A DNA stretch of 64,000 nt from Tumebacillus flagellatus (GCF_000714935.1 NZ_JMIR01000009.1:61341-125340); one strand, 5' to 3'; shown: positions 24,655 to 34,179, counted from the stretch's first letter. Translations and numbers: made by a program. The notes: generated by a model from the sequence alone, not told the origin.

Positions 24655-24885
24655 ATGGATAAGGACAACATGCAACTCAACGAATACATCGTCATCAAAG
24701 CCCACGACAACGGCGTCCAAGTGATCGGTTTGACGCGCGGGCAAGACACTCGGTTTCACCATGCCGAGAAATTGGACCGCGGCGAAGTGCTGATCGCGCA
24801 ATTTACGGAGCACACGTCGGCCGTGAAAGTGCGCGGCAAAGCCACGGTGATGACCCGTCACGGCGTCATTGAATCCGGCGACTGA
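24655..24885 (+). CDS. mtrB: Tryptophan RNA-binding attenuation protein (TRAP)
   Basis: A 76-residue TRAP subunit, the usual length. Eleven copies form a ring that binds tryptophan between subunits and then wraps (G/U)AG-repeat RNA around its edge. [22 protein letters not shown], then [15 protein letters not shown], matches Bacillus TRAP closely. The RNA-contacting Lys-Lys-Arg set is kept: the Lys of AEKLD, and Lys and Arg of VKVRG. It has its own promoter and terminator, whereas B. subtilis has it behind mtrA/folE. Its expected target, an 11-triplet leader before trpD, is at 52788-52841. ATG 24655 is used. ATG 24670, five codons in, has the better-spaced AAGGA and is possible. No anti-TRAP gene was seen. 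Confidence 0.95.
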   Translation: MDKDNMQLNEYIVIKAHDNGVQVIGLTRGQDTRFHHAEKLDRGEVLIAQFTEHTSAVKVRGKATVMTRHGVIESGD

Positions 24886-24925
24886 GGACGGAAGGCACTG
24901 CGTGAACTTCAAATGGATGCACCAG

Positions 24926-24958
24926 AGGAACAGCCGCTTGCGGACCTGTTCCTTTTTT
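24926..24958 (+). terminator. Terminator of mtrB
   Basis: AGGAACAG pairs with CTGTTCCT and is followed by six T. Confidence 0.85.
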
Positions 24959-25024
24959 CCATTCCCGAAAGTGGCGTAAGGAATGGGACAGGCGCATAGG
25001 ATGGTGAAAAAGGAGGGAGCCGAA

Positions 25025-25501
25025 ATGTCCAAAGGCATGCTGATCGCGCTCTGCCTCTCCATCGTGCTGGCCCTCTCGCTGTCGTGGTTGCCGGACACGG
25101 GCGTGCTTCAGCGCTTCGGAAGCGTTGGGAACGCGGAGAGCTCGGAGACTGCCAAGCCCGTGATGAAAATGGACGGCGTGGTCAACGAACTTGACGCGCT
25201 CGGGTTGACCGGGCGCATGCAGAAAGTGATCTGGGAGCAGAACAAACTCACCGTCTGGATGTCGGTGCCGCCGGCAAGCCTCGCAAGCGTCCATCCGTGG
25301 CAAGACGCTTGCAAGATCGCCTCGCGCTTTTTGGCAGACACTCCGCTGTACCAAGCGGTCGACGTGAAAGTGGTGTCGAGCGACAAACCGGACGTGGTGG
25401 AGTTTACGGTCCACAGCGACGCAGATGAGATGGCGCGGGCCCCGAAGCCCGGGACGCCGGAATTCGACGCTTTTGTGAAACAAAAAATGGCGCGGGGGTG
25501 A
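25025..25501 (+). CDS. Membrane-anchored or secreted protein, unknown
   Basis: A 158-residue protein with an N-terminal hydrophobic segment (MLIALCLSIVLALSLSWL, residues 4-21) and an otherwise soluble, mildly acidic body. It may be a signal anchor with the rest outside the membrane. I recognise no domain. ATG 25025 follows AGGAGGGAG by eight bases, better than an upstream ATG. A hairpin (GCGCGGG/CCCGTGC plus T run, 25491-25516) overlaps its last codons and should end transcription before htpG. Confidence 0.55.
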   Translation: MSKGMLIALCLSIVLALSLSWLPDTGVLQRFGSVGNAESSETAKPVMKMDGVVNELDALGLTGRMQKVIWEQNKLTVWMSVPPASLASVHPWQDACKIASRFLADTPLYQAVDVKVVSSDKPDVVEFTVHSDADEMARAPKPGTPEFDAFVKQKMARG

Positions 25502-25516
25502 CCCGTGCTTTTTTTA

Positions 25517-25545
25517 TTGACATGTAAATAGTGGAATGCTATAAA
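25517..25545 (+). promoter_or_regulatory. Strong sigma-A promoter of htpG
   Basis: TTGACA at 25517-25522, exactly 17 bases, TATAAA at 25540-25545. This is near consensus. Confidence 0.85.
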
Positions 25546-25552
25546 AAGGATG

Positions 25553-25579
25553 TTGGCACTCGATGTATGAGAGTGCTAA
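25553..25579 (+). promoter_or_regulatory. CIRCE operator (HrcA site) upstream of htpG
   Basis: TTGGCACTC, nine bases, GAGTGCTAA. The consensus CIRCE is TTAGCACTC-N9-GAGTGCTAA, so only one base differs. It starts eight bases after the -10 box, at about the transcription start, where HrcA would block the polymerase. Confidence 0.9.
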
Positions 25580-25612
25580 CAAGACTATTTTAGAGACACG
25601 AGGAGAATGAAC

Positions 25613-27445
25613 ATGGAAAAAAAGCAGTTTCAAGCGGAATCCAAACGACTGCTGGAAATGATGATCAACTCCATCTATACGCAAAAGGAAATTTTTCTTC
25701 GCGAGTTGATCTCCAACGCGAGCGACGCCATCGATAAAATCTATTACAAAGCGTTGACCGATTCGTCGCTGACGTTCGATCAAGACTCCTATTTCATTAA
25801 AGTAACGCCCGATCGGGAAGCCCGCACGCTGACGATTCGCGACACCGGCATCGGCATGACGCAAGAGGAACTGGAAAACAACCTCGGCGTGATCGCCAAG
25901 AGCGGCTCGCTTGCGTTTAAGAAGGAGCACGAAGCCAAGGACGGTCACGATCTGATCGGTCAATTCGGCGTCGGCTTCTATTCGGCGTTCATGGTGGCGG
26001 ACGTCGTCACCGTCATCACCCGCGCTGTCGGACATGAGCAAGGCTATAAGTGGGAATCGACCGGCACGGAAGGCTACACCATCGAACCGTGGGACGTTGC
26101 GGAGACCGGCACGGAAATCACTTTGAAGATCAAGGACAACACCGAAGACGAAACGTACGACGAATACCTCGAAACGTACCGCCTGAAAGCCCTGATCAAA
26201 AAATACTCCGACTTCATCCGCTACCCGATCAAGATGGACGGGACCGACGGGGAAGAGCAAACCCTCAACTCGATGGTGCCGATCTGGCGCAAGAACAAAA
26301 GCGAATTGACTCAAGAAGATTACGAGAAATTCTACGCGGAGAAGCACTACGGCTTCGACAAACCGCTTAAACACATTCACCTGAGCGTGGAAGGGGCGGT
26401 CACCTACCGCTCGATCCTGTTTATTCCGGAGACGATTCCGTTTGATTATTATTCCAAGGAATTTGAGAAGGGCTTGGAGCTCTATTCGAACGGCGTCTTG
26501 ATCATGGAGAAGTGCTCCGACCTGCTGCCGGACCATTTCTCGTTTGTCAAAGGGATGGTCGACTCGGAAAGCCTGTCGCTGAACATCTCCCGCGAGATGC
26601 TCCAGCATGACCGCCAATTGAAACTGATCGCCAAAAACATCGCCGGCAAGATCAAAAGCGGTCTGCAAAGCCTGCTCAAAGACGAGCGGGAGAAGTACGA
26701 GACGTTCTACAAGTCGTTCGGCCGCCAATTGAAGTTCGGCGTGTACAGCGACTTCGGGGCGCACAAAGACCAACTGCAAGACCTGCTGATGTTCCACTCC
26801 TCCAAGGAGCAAAAGCTCGTCACGCTTGACGAATACGTGTCGAGAATGCCGGAAGAGCAAAAGTACATCTACTACGCAACCGGCGATTCCATCGAGCGCA
26901 TCGAGAAACTGCCGCAGACGGAACTCGTTACGGACAAAGGCTATGAACTGCTCTACTTCACCGACGACATCGACGAGTTCGCCATCAAGATGCTGATGAA
27001 GTACCAAGACAAGGAATTCAAAAACGTCTCCAGCGGCGACCTCGGCATCGACGCGGACGACGCGCAAACGGAAGAAGAGCAGCAGGAGAACCAAGACCTG
27101 TTCGACTACATGAAGTCGCAGCTCGAAGGCAAAGTGACGAGCGTAAAAGCGTCGAAACGCCTCAAAAAACACCCGGTCTGCCTGTCCACCGAGGGCGACG
27201 TCACCATCGAGATGGAGAAGATCTTGAACGCGATGCCGAACAACCCGAGCGTCAAAGCGGACAAGGTCTTGGAAATCAACCCGCAGCACGAGGTGTTCCA
27301 CTCGCTGAAAGCCGCGTTTGAAACAGACAAGGACAAATTGAACCTCTATACCGCCCTGCTGTACAACCAAGCGCTGTTGATTGAAGGGTTGCCGATCGAA
27401 GATCCGGTCAACTTCACCAACGACATCTGCAAGATCATGGTTTGA
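25613..27445 (+). CDS. htpG: Hsp90-type chaperone HtpG
   Basis: A 610-residue HtpG. The GHKL ATPase domain shows [15 protein letters not shown] (the Glu/Asn that bind ATP-Mg), DTGIGM and [13 protein letters not shown]. The middle domain has the catalytic Arg loop ([12 protein letters not shown]), and the C-terminal dimerisation domain follows. It folds or protects client proteins during heat stress. ATG 25613 is seven bases from AGGAG, so it is preferred to ATG 25607 (one base). The CIRCE site just upstream points to control by HrcA, unlike B. subtilis htpG. Confidence 0.95.
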   Translation: MEKKQFQAESKRLLEMMINSIYTQKEIFLRELISNASDAIDKIYYKALTDSSLTFDQDSYFIKVTPDREARTLTIRDTGIGMTQEELENNLGVIAKSGSLAFKKEHEAKDGHDLIGQFGVGFYSAFMVADVVTVITRAVGHEQGYKWESTGTEGYTIEPWDVAETGTEITLKIKDNTEDETYDEYLETYRLKALIKKYSDFIRYPIKMDGTDGEEQTLNSMVPIWRKNKSELTQEDYEKFYAEKHYGFDKPLKHIHLSVEGAVTYRSILFIPETIPFDYYSKEFEKGLELYSNGVLIMEKCSDLLPDHFSFVKGMVDSESLSLNISREMLQHDRQLKLIAKNIAGKIKSGLQSLLKDEREKYETFYKSFGRQLKFGVYSDFGAHKDQLQDLLMFHSSKEQKLVTLDEYVSRMPEEQKYIYYATGDSIERIEKLPQTELVTDKGYELLYFTDDIDEFAIKMLMKYQDKEFKNVSSGDLGIDADDAQTEEEQQENQDLFDYMKSQLEGKVTSVKASKRLKKHPVCLSTEGDVTIEMEKILNAMPNNPSVKADKVLEINPQHEVFHSLKAAFETDKDKLNLYTALLYNQALLIEGLPIEDPVNFTNDICKIMV

Positions 27446-27456
27446 CGGAAAGATGG

Positions 27457-27486
27457 CCGCCAATCTTTGCGATTGGCGGTTTTTTG
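27457..27486 (+). terminator. Terminator of htpG
   Basis: A perfect 9-bp stem CCGCCAATC/GATTGGCGG followed by six T. Confidence 0.9.
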
Positions 27487-27682
27487 CGTGTGTTTTTTAC
27501 TAAAAAGGGCTCTGCTGACAAAGCCTACGAGAAGAACTGTTTCAACGTGTTGCGCTCCAATCATCATTTTGGGTGGTGCAGGACGGAGAGTGTAATGTTA
27601 TACTAATTCTCGATGCAACAGTTTTGCTACAGAAATGTTGTTTTTTCTATGTAAGGGAGTCCGTCCCTAGTAGGAGTTGGAA

Positions 27683-28579
27683 ATGGTGCAAGTACAACAT
27701 AGAACTGATCTGCAACCGGGTACAGAACGGGAAATCCGCACGAAGATCTACAACGAGATGGATCACGCGTATCTCACGCGCTGGATACAAGCCCCGGTGC
27801 TGGAATCGCTTCAGTTGATCCTCGCGTCGGCGATTGCAAGCGCGGCGTCGCTGACAGCCGCGGAGCGCGAGCGAATCGTCGCGACGTTGATGCTGATCTA
27901 TCACGGGTTGGCTGTGCACGATGACATTGAGGAATACACCGCCCGCGAGGACGAGCGCTATCGTCAGCTCGGCGTATTGGCGGGCGTCTACTATTCAAGT
28001 AAATACTACCGTCTTCTGGCGGAAGCGGGTCAGATCGAACTGATGGGCTCGTTTGCGCGCGCCATTCAGGCGATCAATGAGGCCAAAGCGGAACTCGAAC
28101 GGGATACGTCCGATTTCACGATGACGCCGGGCCGTTGGTTGGAGTTGCAAGAGAGCATTCACGGCGCGCTGCTGCACGCGCTGCGCCGGACGTATGCGGC
28201 CGACCAGCCGCATTGGGACGACATCGTCACGCATCTGGTGCGGGCCGCCCTCTACGCCAAAGCCTGGCAAGAGAAACCTGCTTTGCCGGTCACGCGCACG
28301 CTAGCGAATCTCACGCTGTGGCAACAGGCGAACAGCGAAGAGCGCAAATGGTGGAAGCAATTGGTTGCCGGGAAAGTTTCCGATCTCAATCGTCTCTTGT
28401 CCCTCCATGTGAAATATGGCACATCTTCAACTCTCTTCCAGCACGCCGAGGATGAAATCGGGACGGTCGAACACGCGGTGTTGCTGGCCGATGTTCCGGG
28501 GCTCTTGGAAGAGTTGCGCACGGTGTTTGACCAACTGACAGAAGTTCGACCGATCGCGCGGCTCGGCGAAGAAGCGTAA
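27683..28579 (+). CDS. hepS: Heptaprenyl diphosphate synthase component I
   Basis: A 298-residue small (regulatory) subunit of the two-part C35 prenyl diphosphate synthase. It lacks the DDxxD motifs of the catalytic partner and shows LMLIYHGLAVHDDIEEY and YYSSKYYRLLAEAG, typical of HepS. With HepT it makes the side chain of menaquinone-7. ATG 27683 follows AGGAG by six bases; a TTG directly behind the site is rejected. First gene of a likely seven-gene menaquinone operon ending with hepT. Confidence 0.88.
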   Translation: MVQVQHRTDLQPGTEREIRTKIYNEMDHAYLTRWIQAPVLESLQLILASAIASAASLTAAERERIVATLMLIYHGLAVHDDIEEYTAREDERYRQLGVLAGVYYSSKYYRLLAEAGQIELMGSFARAIQAINEAKAELERDTSDFTMTPGRWLELQESIHGALLHALRRTYAADQPHWDDIVTHLVRAALYAKAWQEKPALPVTRTLANLTLWQQANSEERKWWKQLVAGKVSDLNRLLSLHVKYGTSSTLFQHAEDEIGTVEHAVLLADVPGLLEELRTVFDQLTEVRPIARLGEEA

Positions 28580-28594
28580 GGAGAGCACAACTTT

Positions 28595-29320
28595 ATGGAT
28601 AAAGCGAACTTTCAGAGCAAGGAAGAAAAAGTCCATTACGTGTTTGAACATATCGCCAAACGCTATGACTTGATGAACTCGCTCCTCTCAGCCGGGTTCC
28701 ACAAGCGTTGGCGCAAGATTACGATGCGCAAGATGAACGTGCAGCCGGGTCAATCGGCGATCGACGTGTGCAGCGGCACCGGCGATTGGGCGATTTCGCT
28801 GGCTCAAGCCGTCGGGCCGACCGGCAAAGTGGTCGGTCTCGACTTCTCGCAGGAGATGCTTCGCTACTCCTACCCCAAAATCGAAGCGGCGGGCGTGCAG
28901 AAGCAGACGTCGATGATTCACGGCAACGCGATGGAGTTGCCGTACGAAGACAACACGTTCCACTTCGCGACCAACGGCTTTGCGCTGCGCAACGTGCCGG
29001 ACGTCCGCACCGTGCTCGCGGAGATGAAGCGGGTGGTCAAGCCGGGCGGCCTCGTCGTGGCGCTGGAATTGAATAAGCCGGTCTGGAAACCGTTCCGGGC
29101 TTTGTACTTTTTCTATTTTTACAAGATTTTGCCAATCATTGGCAACCTGGCATCCCGAGATGGCATCTCGTATTCGTGGTTGCCTGAATCACTGACCCAC
29201 TTCCCGGATCAGCAAGCTTTGAAAAATATCTTCGAAGACGTCGGCCTTGAGGACGTGCAAGTCACAAACTTTTTCGGCGGGATTTGCGCGCTGCACATCG
29301 GTCGCAAGCCGCAAGCATAG
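28595..29320 (+). CDS. menG: Demethylmenaquinone methyltransferase
   Basis: A 241-residue UbiE/MenG methyltransferase that adds the C-methyl group in the last step to menaquinone. Seen are the SAM motif AIDVCSGTGDWAI, VVGLDFSQEMLRYSYPK, and the family signatures YDLMNSLLSAGFHKRWRK and TNGFALRNVPDVRTVLAEM. It starts 15 bases after hepS with a GGAGAG site. It serves both the classical and the futalosine route. Here the neighbours show the futalosine one. Confidence 0.95.
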   Translation: MDKANFQSKEEKVHYVFEHIAKRYDLMNSLLSAGFHKRWRKITMRKMNVQPGQSAIDVCSGTGDWAISLAQAVGPTGKVVGLDFSQEMLRYSYPKIEAAGVQKQTSMIHGNAMELPYEDNTFHFATNGFALRNVPDVRTVLAEMKRVVKPGGLVVALELNKPVWKPFRALYFFYFYKILPIIGNLASRDGISYSWLPESLTHFPDQQALKNIFEDVGLEDVQVTNFFGGICALHIGRKPQA

Positions 29321-29329
29321 GAGTACCCT

Positions 29330-29947
29330 ATGAATCGCAAAAAAGAAATTGTCGTCGGAATGACCGGGGCGTCGGGGGCGGTCTACGCGATTCGCCTCGT
29401 ACAGGAACTTTGCCAAAACGACGCCTACCGCGTTCACCTCGTGCTGACGGACGCCGTCTACCAAGTGTTCAATCTGGAGATGGGCTGGCCGGTGCCGCAC
29501 GGGGAACGCGATTCGATTCCCAAGTGGTTCGGCGTGCCGGAATCGGCGGATTTGCATGTGCACGCCCCGCGCGATTACGGCGCGCCGATCGCCAGCGGCT
29601 CGCACTTGACGCAAGGGATGATCGTCATCCCCTGCTCGATGGGCACGTTGTCCGCCATCGCAAGCGGAGCGTCTGACAACTTGTTGGAACGGGCGGCCGA
29701 CACGCATCTCAAGGAAGGGCGGCCGTTGATTCTCGTGCCGCGCGAGACGCCTTTTAACAAAATCCATCTGAAAAATATGCTCGCCTGCGCCGAAGCCGGC
29801 GCACGGATCGTGCCGGCCATGCCGGGGTTTTACCACCGTCCGGAGACGATGGAAGACTTGATCGATTTCGTGGTGGGGAAAGCGCTGGACGCGCTCGGCG
29901 TCGAGCATTCCCTGTTCCGCCGCTGGGGAGACCGGGAGCAGGAGTAA
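29330..29947 (+). CDS. ubiX: Flavin prenyltransferase UbiX
   Basis: A 205-residue UbiX-type enzyme that attaches dimethylallyl to FMN, giving the cofactor of UbiD-type decarboxylases. Seen are GMTGASGAVYAIRLVQEL (FMN loop), IVIPCSMGTLSAIASGASDNLLERAADTHLKE and PLILVPRETPFNKIHLKNM. Its place between menG and mqnE suggests that it serves the UbiD-like decarboxylase of the late futalosine pathway. No ubiD is in the window. It begins nine bases after menG. Confidence 0.92.
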   Translation: MNRKKEIVVGMTGASGAVYAIRLVQELCQNDAYRVHLVLTDAVYQVFNLEMGWPVPHGERDSIPKWFGVPESADLHVHAPRDYGAPIASGSHLTQGMIVIPCSMGTLSAIASGASDNLLERAADTHLKEGRPLILVPRETPFNKIHLKNMLACAEAGARIVPAMPGFYHRPETMEDLIDFVVGKALDALGVEHSLFRRWGDREQE

Positions 29948-29970
29948 GACGGGGGAGGAGAGAGGTTTTT

Positions 29971-31134
29971 ATGGAAATCATCGGTGCGAACCACCCATTG
30001 GCCGACATTTGGGCCAAAGTACAACGCGAAGAACGACTGACGTTTGAGGACGGGGTGCGCCTTATGAACTCGAACGATCTGGCTTCGCTTGGCTACATGG
30101 CGAACTATGTTCGTGAGAAAAAACACGGCGCGAAAACCTTCTTCAACACCAACCGTCACATCAATCCGACGAACATCTGTCAGACGTTGTGCGATTTCTG
30201 CGCGTTCGGCGTCCGCATGAAAGACCCGAAAGCGTATACGATGACGATGGAAGAGATCGAGCACCGCATCGACATGATCACGCCGGACGCGACGGAAGTG
30301 CATATCGTCGGCGGGAACAACCCGTCTCTGAAACTGGAGTATTACGAAGACATCTTGCGCGCGGTGAAGCGCAAGCGCCCGGACCTGCACATCAAAGCGT
30401 TCACCGGCGTTGAGATCGACCACTTCACGCGCGTCAACAAACTGAGCGTCGCCGAAGTGCTCGACCGATTGATCGACGCGGGTCTGGAATCGATGCCGGG
30501 CGGCGGCGCGGAGATTTTCGCAGAAGAACCGCGCTCGATCATCTGCGACCACAAAACCACGGCGGAGCGCTGGTTGGAAGTGCACGAATACGTGCACAAG
30601 CGCGGGTTGCGCACCAACTGCACGATGCTGTACAACCACGTGGAAACCACGGAGCACCGCATCGACCACATGATGCGTCTGCGCGATCTGCAAGACCGCA
30701 CCGGCGGCTTCCAGACGTTCATCCCGCTTTCTTGGCACCCGGACAACACCGAGTTGATCAAGAAGTACCCGCATCTCGGCTGGTCGACCGGCTATGACGA
30801 CCTGCGCGTGATCGCGGTTGCCCGCCTGTTCTTTGACAACATCGACCACATCAAAACTTATTGGATGCAAGTCGGGGAAGCGGTTGCGCAAACCGCGCTG
30901 TGGTTCGGCGCCGACGACCTCGACGGCAACGTGGTGGAAGAGAAGATCTACCATGCAGCGGGCTCGAAAAACTCGCAAGGCATGACCAAACTCGATCTGG
31001 TGCGCTTGATCCGCGAAGCGGGTCGCCAACCGGTCGAACGCGATACGCTGTACAACGTGGTGAACACGGAATTCCCGGAGACCGCTGTTGAGATCAACGC
31101 AAGCAACGACGTGGAAGAACTGACGGTGCTCTAA
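29971..31134 (+). CDS. mqnE: Aminofutalosine synthase (radical SAM)
   Basis: A 387-residue radical-SAM enzyme that joins the chorismate-derived enol (product of MqnA) to SAM, giving aminofutalosine. The cluster motif is CQTLCDFC (CxxxCxxC) near residue 70. Also seen are HIVGGNNPSLKLEYYEDIL and SMPGGGAEIFAEEPR. ATG 29971 follows GGGGAGGAGAGAGG. It is the first dedicated step after MqnA, whose gene follows after one base. Confidence 0.93.
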   Translation: MEIIGANHPLADIWAKVQREERLTFEDGVRLMNSNDLASLGYMANYVREKKHGAKTFFNTNRHINPTNICQTLCDFCAFGVRMKDPKAYTMTMEEIEHRIDMITPDATEVHIVGGNNPSLKLEYYEDILRAVKRKRPDLHIKAFTGVEIDHFTRVNKLSVAEVLDRLIDAGLESMPGGGAEIFAEEPRSIICDHKTTAERWLEVHEYVHKRGLRTNCTMLYNHVETTEHRIDHMMRLRDLQDRTGGFQTFIPLSWHPDNTELIKKYPHLGWSTGYDDLRVIAVARLFFDNIDHIKTYWMQVGEAVAQTALWFGADDLDGNVVEEKIYHAAGSKNSQGMTKLDLVRLIREAGRQPVERDTLYNVVNTEFPETAVEINASNDVEELTVL

Positions 31135-31135
31135 G

Positions 31136-31978
31136 ATGAGCAAGCTCCTCGCGGACACCTTGCGCATCGGGCAAATCAAGTTCACCAACGCGCTTCCGAT
31201 CTGTCATTTTATCGACCGCAACAGCGCGACACATCGGTTTTTTCCCGGAGCGCCCGCCGAATTGAATCGGTGGTTGGCGCGCGGGGAGATTGACGCCGGT
31301 CTCGTCTCTTCGTTTGCGTATGCCCAGTTGGCGGATGACTTTGTCGCGTTGCGCGGCTTGTCCGTGTCTTCGCGCGGGCCGGTGGGCTCGATCTTTCTGT
31401 TTAGCAAGCGGCCGATCGAAGAGTTGAGCGGCTGCCGCGTGTCGCTGACGTCGCACTCGGCTTCGAGTGTGAGTTTGTTGCGCATCTTGCTGGGCGAAAT
31501 CGGCGTCACCGACGTTTCGTACGTGACGGAGGAGCCGGATTTGCAGACGATGCTGCAGCGGTCGGAAGCGGCTCTGTTGATCGCCGATCACGCGCTGGAA
31601 GGGTCGGTGCGCGATCACGGACTGCTGACGTACGATCTGGGCGAGGAATGGTACACGCGCACGGGGCATTCGATGACGTTTGCCGTGTGTGCCGTTCCAA
31701 AGCGGATGGTGGAAGAGAACCCGGAAAAAGCTCGGGCGATTCAAGCGTTGTTCTTGGAAGGCAAGCGCAAGGGCTATGCCGACATGGAGTCGGTGATCGG
31801 CGCCGCGATGGAGAGGATGGGCCAGACGCGAGCGTTCTGGCGCGATTACTTTGGCAAACTGATACACGATTTGGATGAGGAGTTGGCGGTTGGCGCCAAT
31901 GCCTACTTTGACGCCGCATACCGTCATGGACTCTTGGCCAAACCGGTCAAGCTTGAATTGTGGGGTGACGAATCATGA
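31136..31978 (+). CDS. mqnA: Chorismate dehydratase MqnA
   Basis: A 280-residue MqnA with a periplasmic-binding-protein-like fold. It removes water from chorismate to give 3-enolpyruvylbenzoate, the entry to the futalosine pathway. Family features are RIGQIKFTNALPICHFID, the GEIDAGLVSSFAYAQ segment and SVSLLRILLGE. The start lies one base after the mqnE stop and the end overlaps mqnC by four bases (ATGA), so translation is coupled. It draws chorismate, the product of aroC in this window. Confidence 0.92.
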   Translation: MSKLLADTLRIGQIKFTNALPICHFIDRNSATHRFFPGAPAELNRWLARGEIDAGLVSSFAYAQLADDFVALRGLSVSSRGPVGSIFLFSKRPIEELSGCRVSLTSHSASSVSLLRILLGEIGVTDVSYVTEEPDLQTMLQRSEAALLIADHALEGSVRDHGLLTYDLGEEWYTRTGHSMTFAVCAVPKRMVEENPEKARAIQALFLEGKRKGYADMESVIGAAMERMGQTRAFWRDYFGKLIHDLDEELAVGANAYFDAAYRHGLLAKPVKLELWGDES

Positions 31979-33069
31979 GTATGGTAAACACGAAAACCAC
32001 GAAGTTGGATGAAGTGTTGGATAAAGCGTTGCAGGGCGAACGTCTGACCTTGGAAGACGGTCTGGTGTTGTACGACAGCCAAGATCTGATCAAGCTCGGA
32101 TGGGCGGCGAACGAGATTCGCAAAAAGCACAATCCGGAGAACATGGCGACGTTCGTCATCAACCGCAACATCAACTACACCAACGTCTGCGATACGTATT
32201 GCCGTTTCTGCGCGTTCTACCGCGGGGAGAAATCTCCGGACGCGTACCTGCTGACGGATGAAGTGATTTTTGACAAGATCCAAGAACTGGTCGATTTGGG
32301 CGGCACGGAAGTGCTGATGCAAGGCGGCACCCATCCGGGCCTGCCGTTCTCGTACTACACCGACCTCTTGCGCAAGATCAAAGCGAAATTCCCGAACATC
32401 ACGATGCACTCGTTCTCGGCGGCGGAGATCTGGAAGATGGTCGAAGTCTCGAACGGGCTGTCGCTGGAGCAAGTGTTGCGCGAACTGCAAGCGGCGGGTC
32501 TTGATTCGCTGCCGGGCGGGGGTGCTGAAATCCTCGACGACCGCACCCGTCTGCGCATCTCGAAGCTCAAGGAATCCTGGACGAAATGGATGGACGTGCA
32601 CGACGTGGCACAGCGCCTCGGCATGAACACCACGGCGACGATGGTCATCGGCTTTGGCGAAACGCACGAAGAGCGCCTCTTGCACTTCCTGCGCGTGCGC
32701 GAGCAGCAAGACAAAACCGGCAAGTTTACGGCGTTTATCTCCTGGACGTACCAGCCGGACAACACCGCGCTCAAAGGCACCCGCGCCACGGCGGTGGAGT
32801 ACCTCAAGAACACCGCGATCTCGCGGATCATGATCGACAACGTCAAAAACTTCCAAGCTTCCTGGGTCACGATGGGGCAGAAGATCGGCCAGATGGCGCT
32901 GGAGTTCGGGTGCAACGACATGGGCTCGACGATGCTCGAAGAGAACGTCGTCGCCGCAGCCGGCGCCCACAACCGCATGAACACGCAAGAGTTGATCGAT
33001 GTCATCCAAGACACCGGTCGCGTGGCGGCGCAACGCGATACGCAATACAACATTCTGAAAGTTTTCTAA
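31975..33069 (+). CDS. mqnC: Cyclic dehypoxanthine futalosine synthase (radical SAM)
   Basis: A 364-residue radical-SAM enzyme that cyclises dehypoxanthine futalosine. The cluster motif is CDTYCRFC near residue 62, followed by GGTEVLMQGGTHPGLPFSYY and LPGGGAEILDDRTR. It is paralogous to mqnE, two genes upstream. ATG 31975 overlaps the mqnA stop. ATG 31981 is an alternative. mqnB (or an equivalent nucleosidase) and mqnD are not in the window. Confidence 0.94.
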   Translation: MSMVNTKTTKLDEVLDKALQGERLTLEDGLVLYDSQDLIKLGWAANEIRKKHNPENMATFVINRNINYTNVCDTYCRFCAFYRGEKSPDAYLLTDEVIFDKIQELVDLGGTEVLMQGGTHPGLPFSYYTDLLRKIKAKFPNITMHSFSAAEIWKMVEVSNGLSLEQVLRELQAAGLDSLPGGGAEILDDRTRLRISKLKESWTKWMDVHDVAQRLGMNTTATMVIGFGETHEERLLHFLRVREQQDKTGKFTAFISWTYQPDNTALKGTRATAVEYLKNTAISRIMIDNVKNFQASWVTMGQKIGQMALEFGCNDMGSTMLEENVVAAAGAHNRMNTQELIDVIQDTGRVAAQRDTQYNILKVF

Positions 33070-33081
33070 GGTGGATTTTTG

Positions 33082-34047
33082 ATGAAGTTGATGGACATCT
33101 ATTTTTCGCTCAAATCGGATATTGACGTGGTGGAGCGGCGGTTGCACGACGAAGTGCACACGCCGCAACGCAACCTCAAAAAAGCTTCCACCCATCTGCT
33201 CAAAGCAGGGGGCAAGCGTATTCGACCCATTTTTGTCTTGCTCGCGGGCAAGTTTGGGAATTATGATGTCGATCGACTGGCGAAGGTCGCAACTGCACTC
33301 GAGTTGATGCATATGGCATCTCTCGTGCACGACGATGTCATCGACGACGCTGCGTTGCGGCGGGGAGCCCCGACCGTGAAATCCGAGTGGGGCAACCGGA
33401 TGGCAATGTACGCGGGCGATTTCATTTTTGCCCGTTCTCTGGTCTTGTTGTCTGAAGTGCCGAATGTACAAGTCCATCAACTTCTGTCGAAGTCGATCGT
33501 CTCGATGTGTGAAGGCGAGATCGAACAGATTCGCGACTTTTACAATGTCGATCAGAACTTGCGCACGTACTTGCGCCGTATCAAGCGCAAAACGGCGTTG
33601 CTGCTGTCGGTGTCGACGACGCTCGGCGCGATGGTCGCCGAGTGCAAACGGGAGACGGTGCATGCTCTGGAGCGCTTCGGCTATTATGCCGGGATGGCGT
33701 TCCAGATCATCGACGACATCCTCGACCTGACCGCCACGCCGAAGAAGCTCGGCAAACCGGTCGGCAACGACTTGCGCCAAGGCAACTTGACGCTGCCTGT
33801 GCTGTACGCGCTCCAGCACTCGCCGGAGCGCGACGTGCTGCGGGCGAACATCCACCGCGACATGACGGAAACAGAAGCGCAGGAAGCGATCCGCATCGTG
33901 CGGTCGTCCGGCGGCCTGGAGTATGCGCACCGGATGGCCGACCGCTACATGGAGAAGTGCCTGCATGCGTTGACGAAGCTCCCGCAGATGGAAGCGACCC
34001 GCCAGTTGACGGCGATTGCGCATTTCATCAACGAACGCGACCACTAA
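33082..34047 (+). CDS. hepT: Heptaprenyl diphosphate synthase component II
   Basis: A 321-residue trans-prenyltransferase, the catalytic subunit of the C35 synthase. The first aspartate-rich motif is in LVHDDVIDDAALRRG, the second in IIDDILDLT. Also GGKRIRPIFVLL (substrate-binding Lys/Arg). ATG 33082 follows AAGGTGG by seven bases. The terminator stem begins inside its last codons. In B. subtilis hepS-menG-hepT are adjacent; here four futalosine genes separate them. Confidence 0.93.
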   Translation: MKLMDIYFSLKSDIDVVERRLHDEVHTPQRNLKKASTHLLKAGGKRIRPIFVLLAGKFGNYDVDRLAKVATALELMHMASLVHDDVIDDAALRRGAPTVKSEWGNRMAMYAGDFIFARSLVLLSEVPNVQVHQLLSKSIVSMCEGEIEQIRDFYNVDQNLRTYLRRIKRKTALLLSVSTTLGAMVAECKRETVHALERFGYYAGMAFQIIDDILDLTATPKKLGKPVGNDLRQGNLTLPVLYALQHSPERDVLRANIHRDMTETEAQEAIRIVRSSGGLEYAHRMADRYMEKCLHALTKLPQMEATRQLTAIAHFINERDH

Positions 34048-34064
34048 GGGTGGTCGCGTTTTTT
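34034..34064 (+). terminator. Terminator of the menaquinone operon
   Basis: AACGCGACCAC pairs with GTGGTCGCGTT (11 bp) plus T run. The upstream arm is part of the hepT coding end. Confidence 0.9.
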
Positions 34065-34179
34065 ACACGCGTTTTTTACAGACGTTGACTTGCTTCTCAG
34101 AGGCTCCCTTGGTAAAATGGACAAGGATTGTCACAACGACAAGCACAAAGTGATACATAACGAAGGAGTGTTTAACCCA

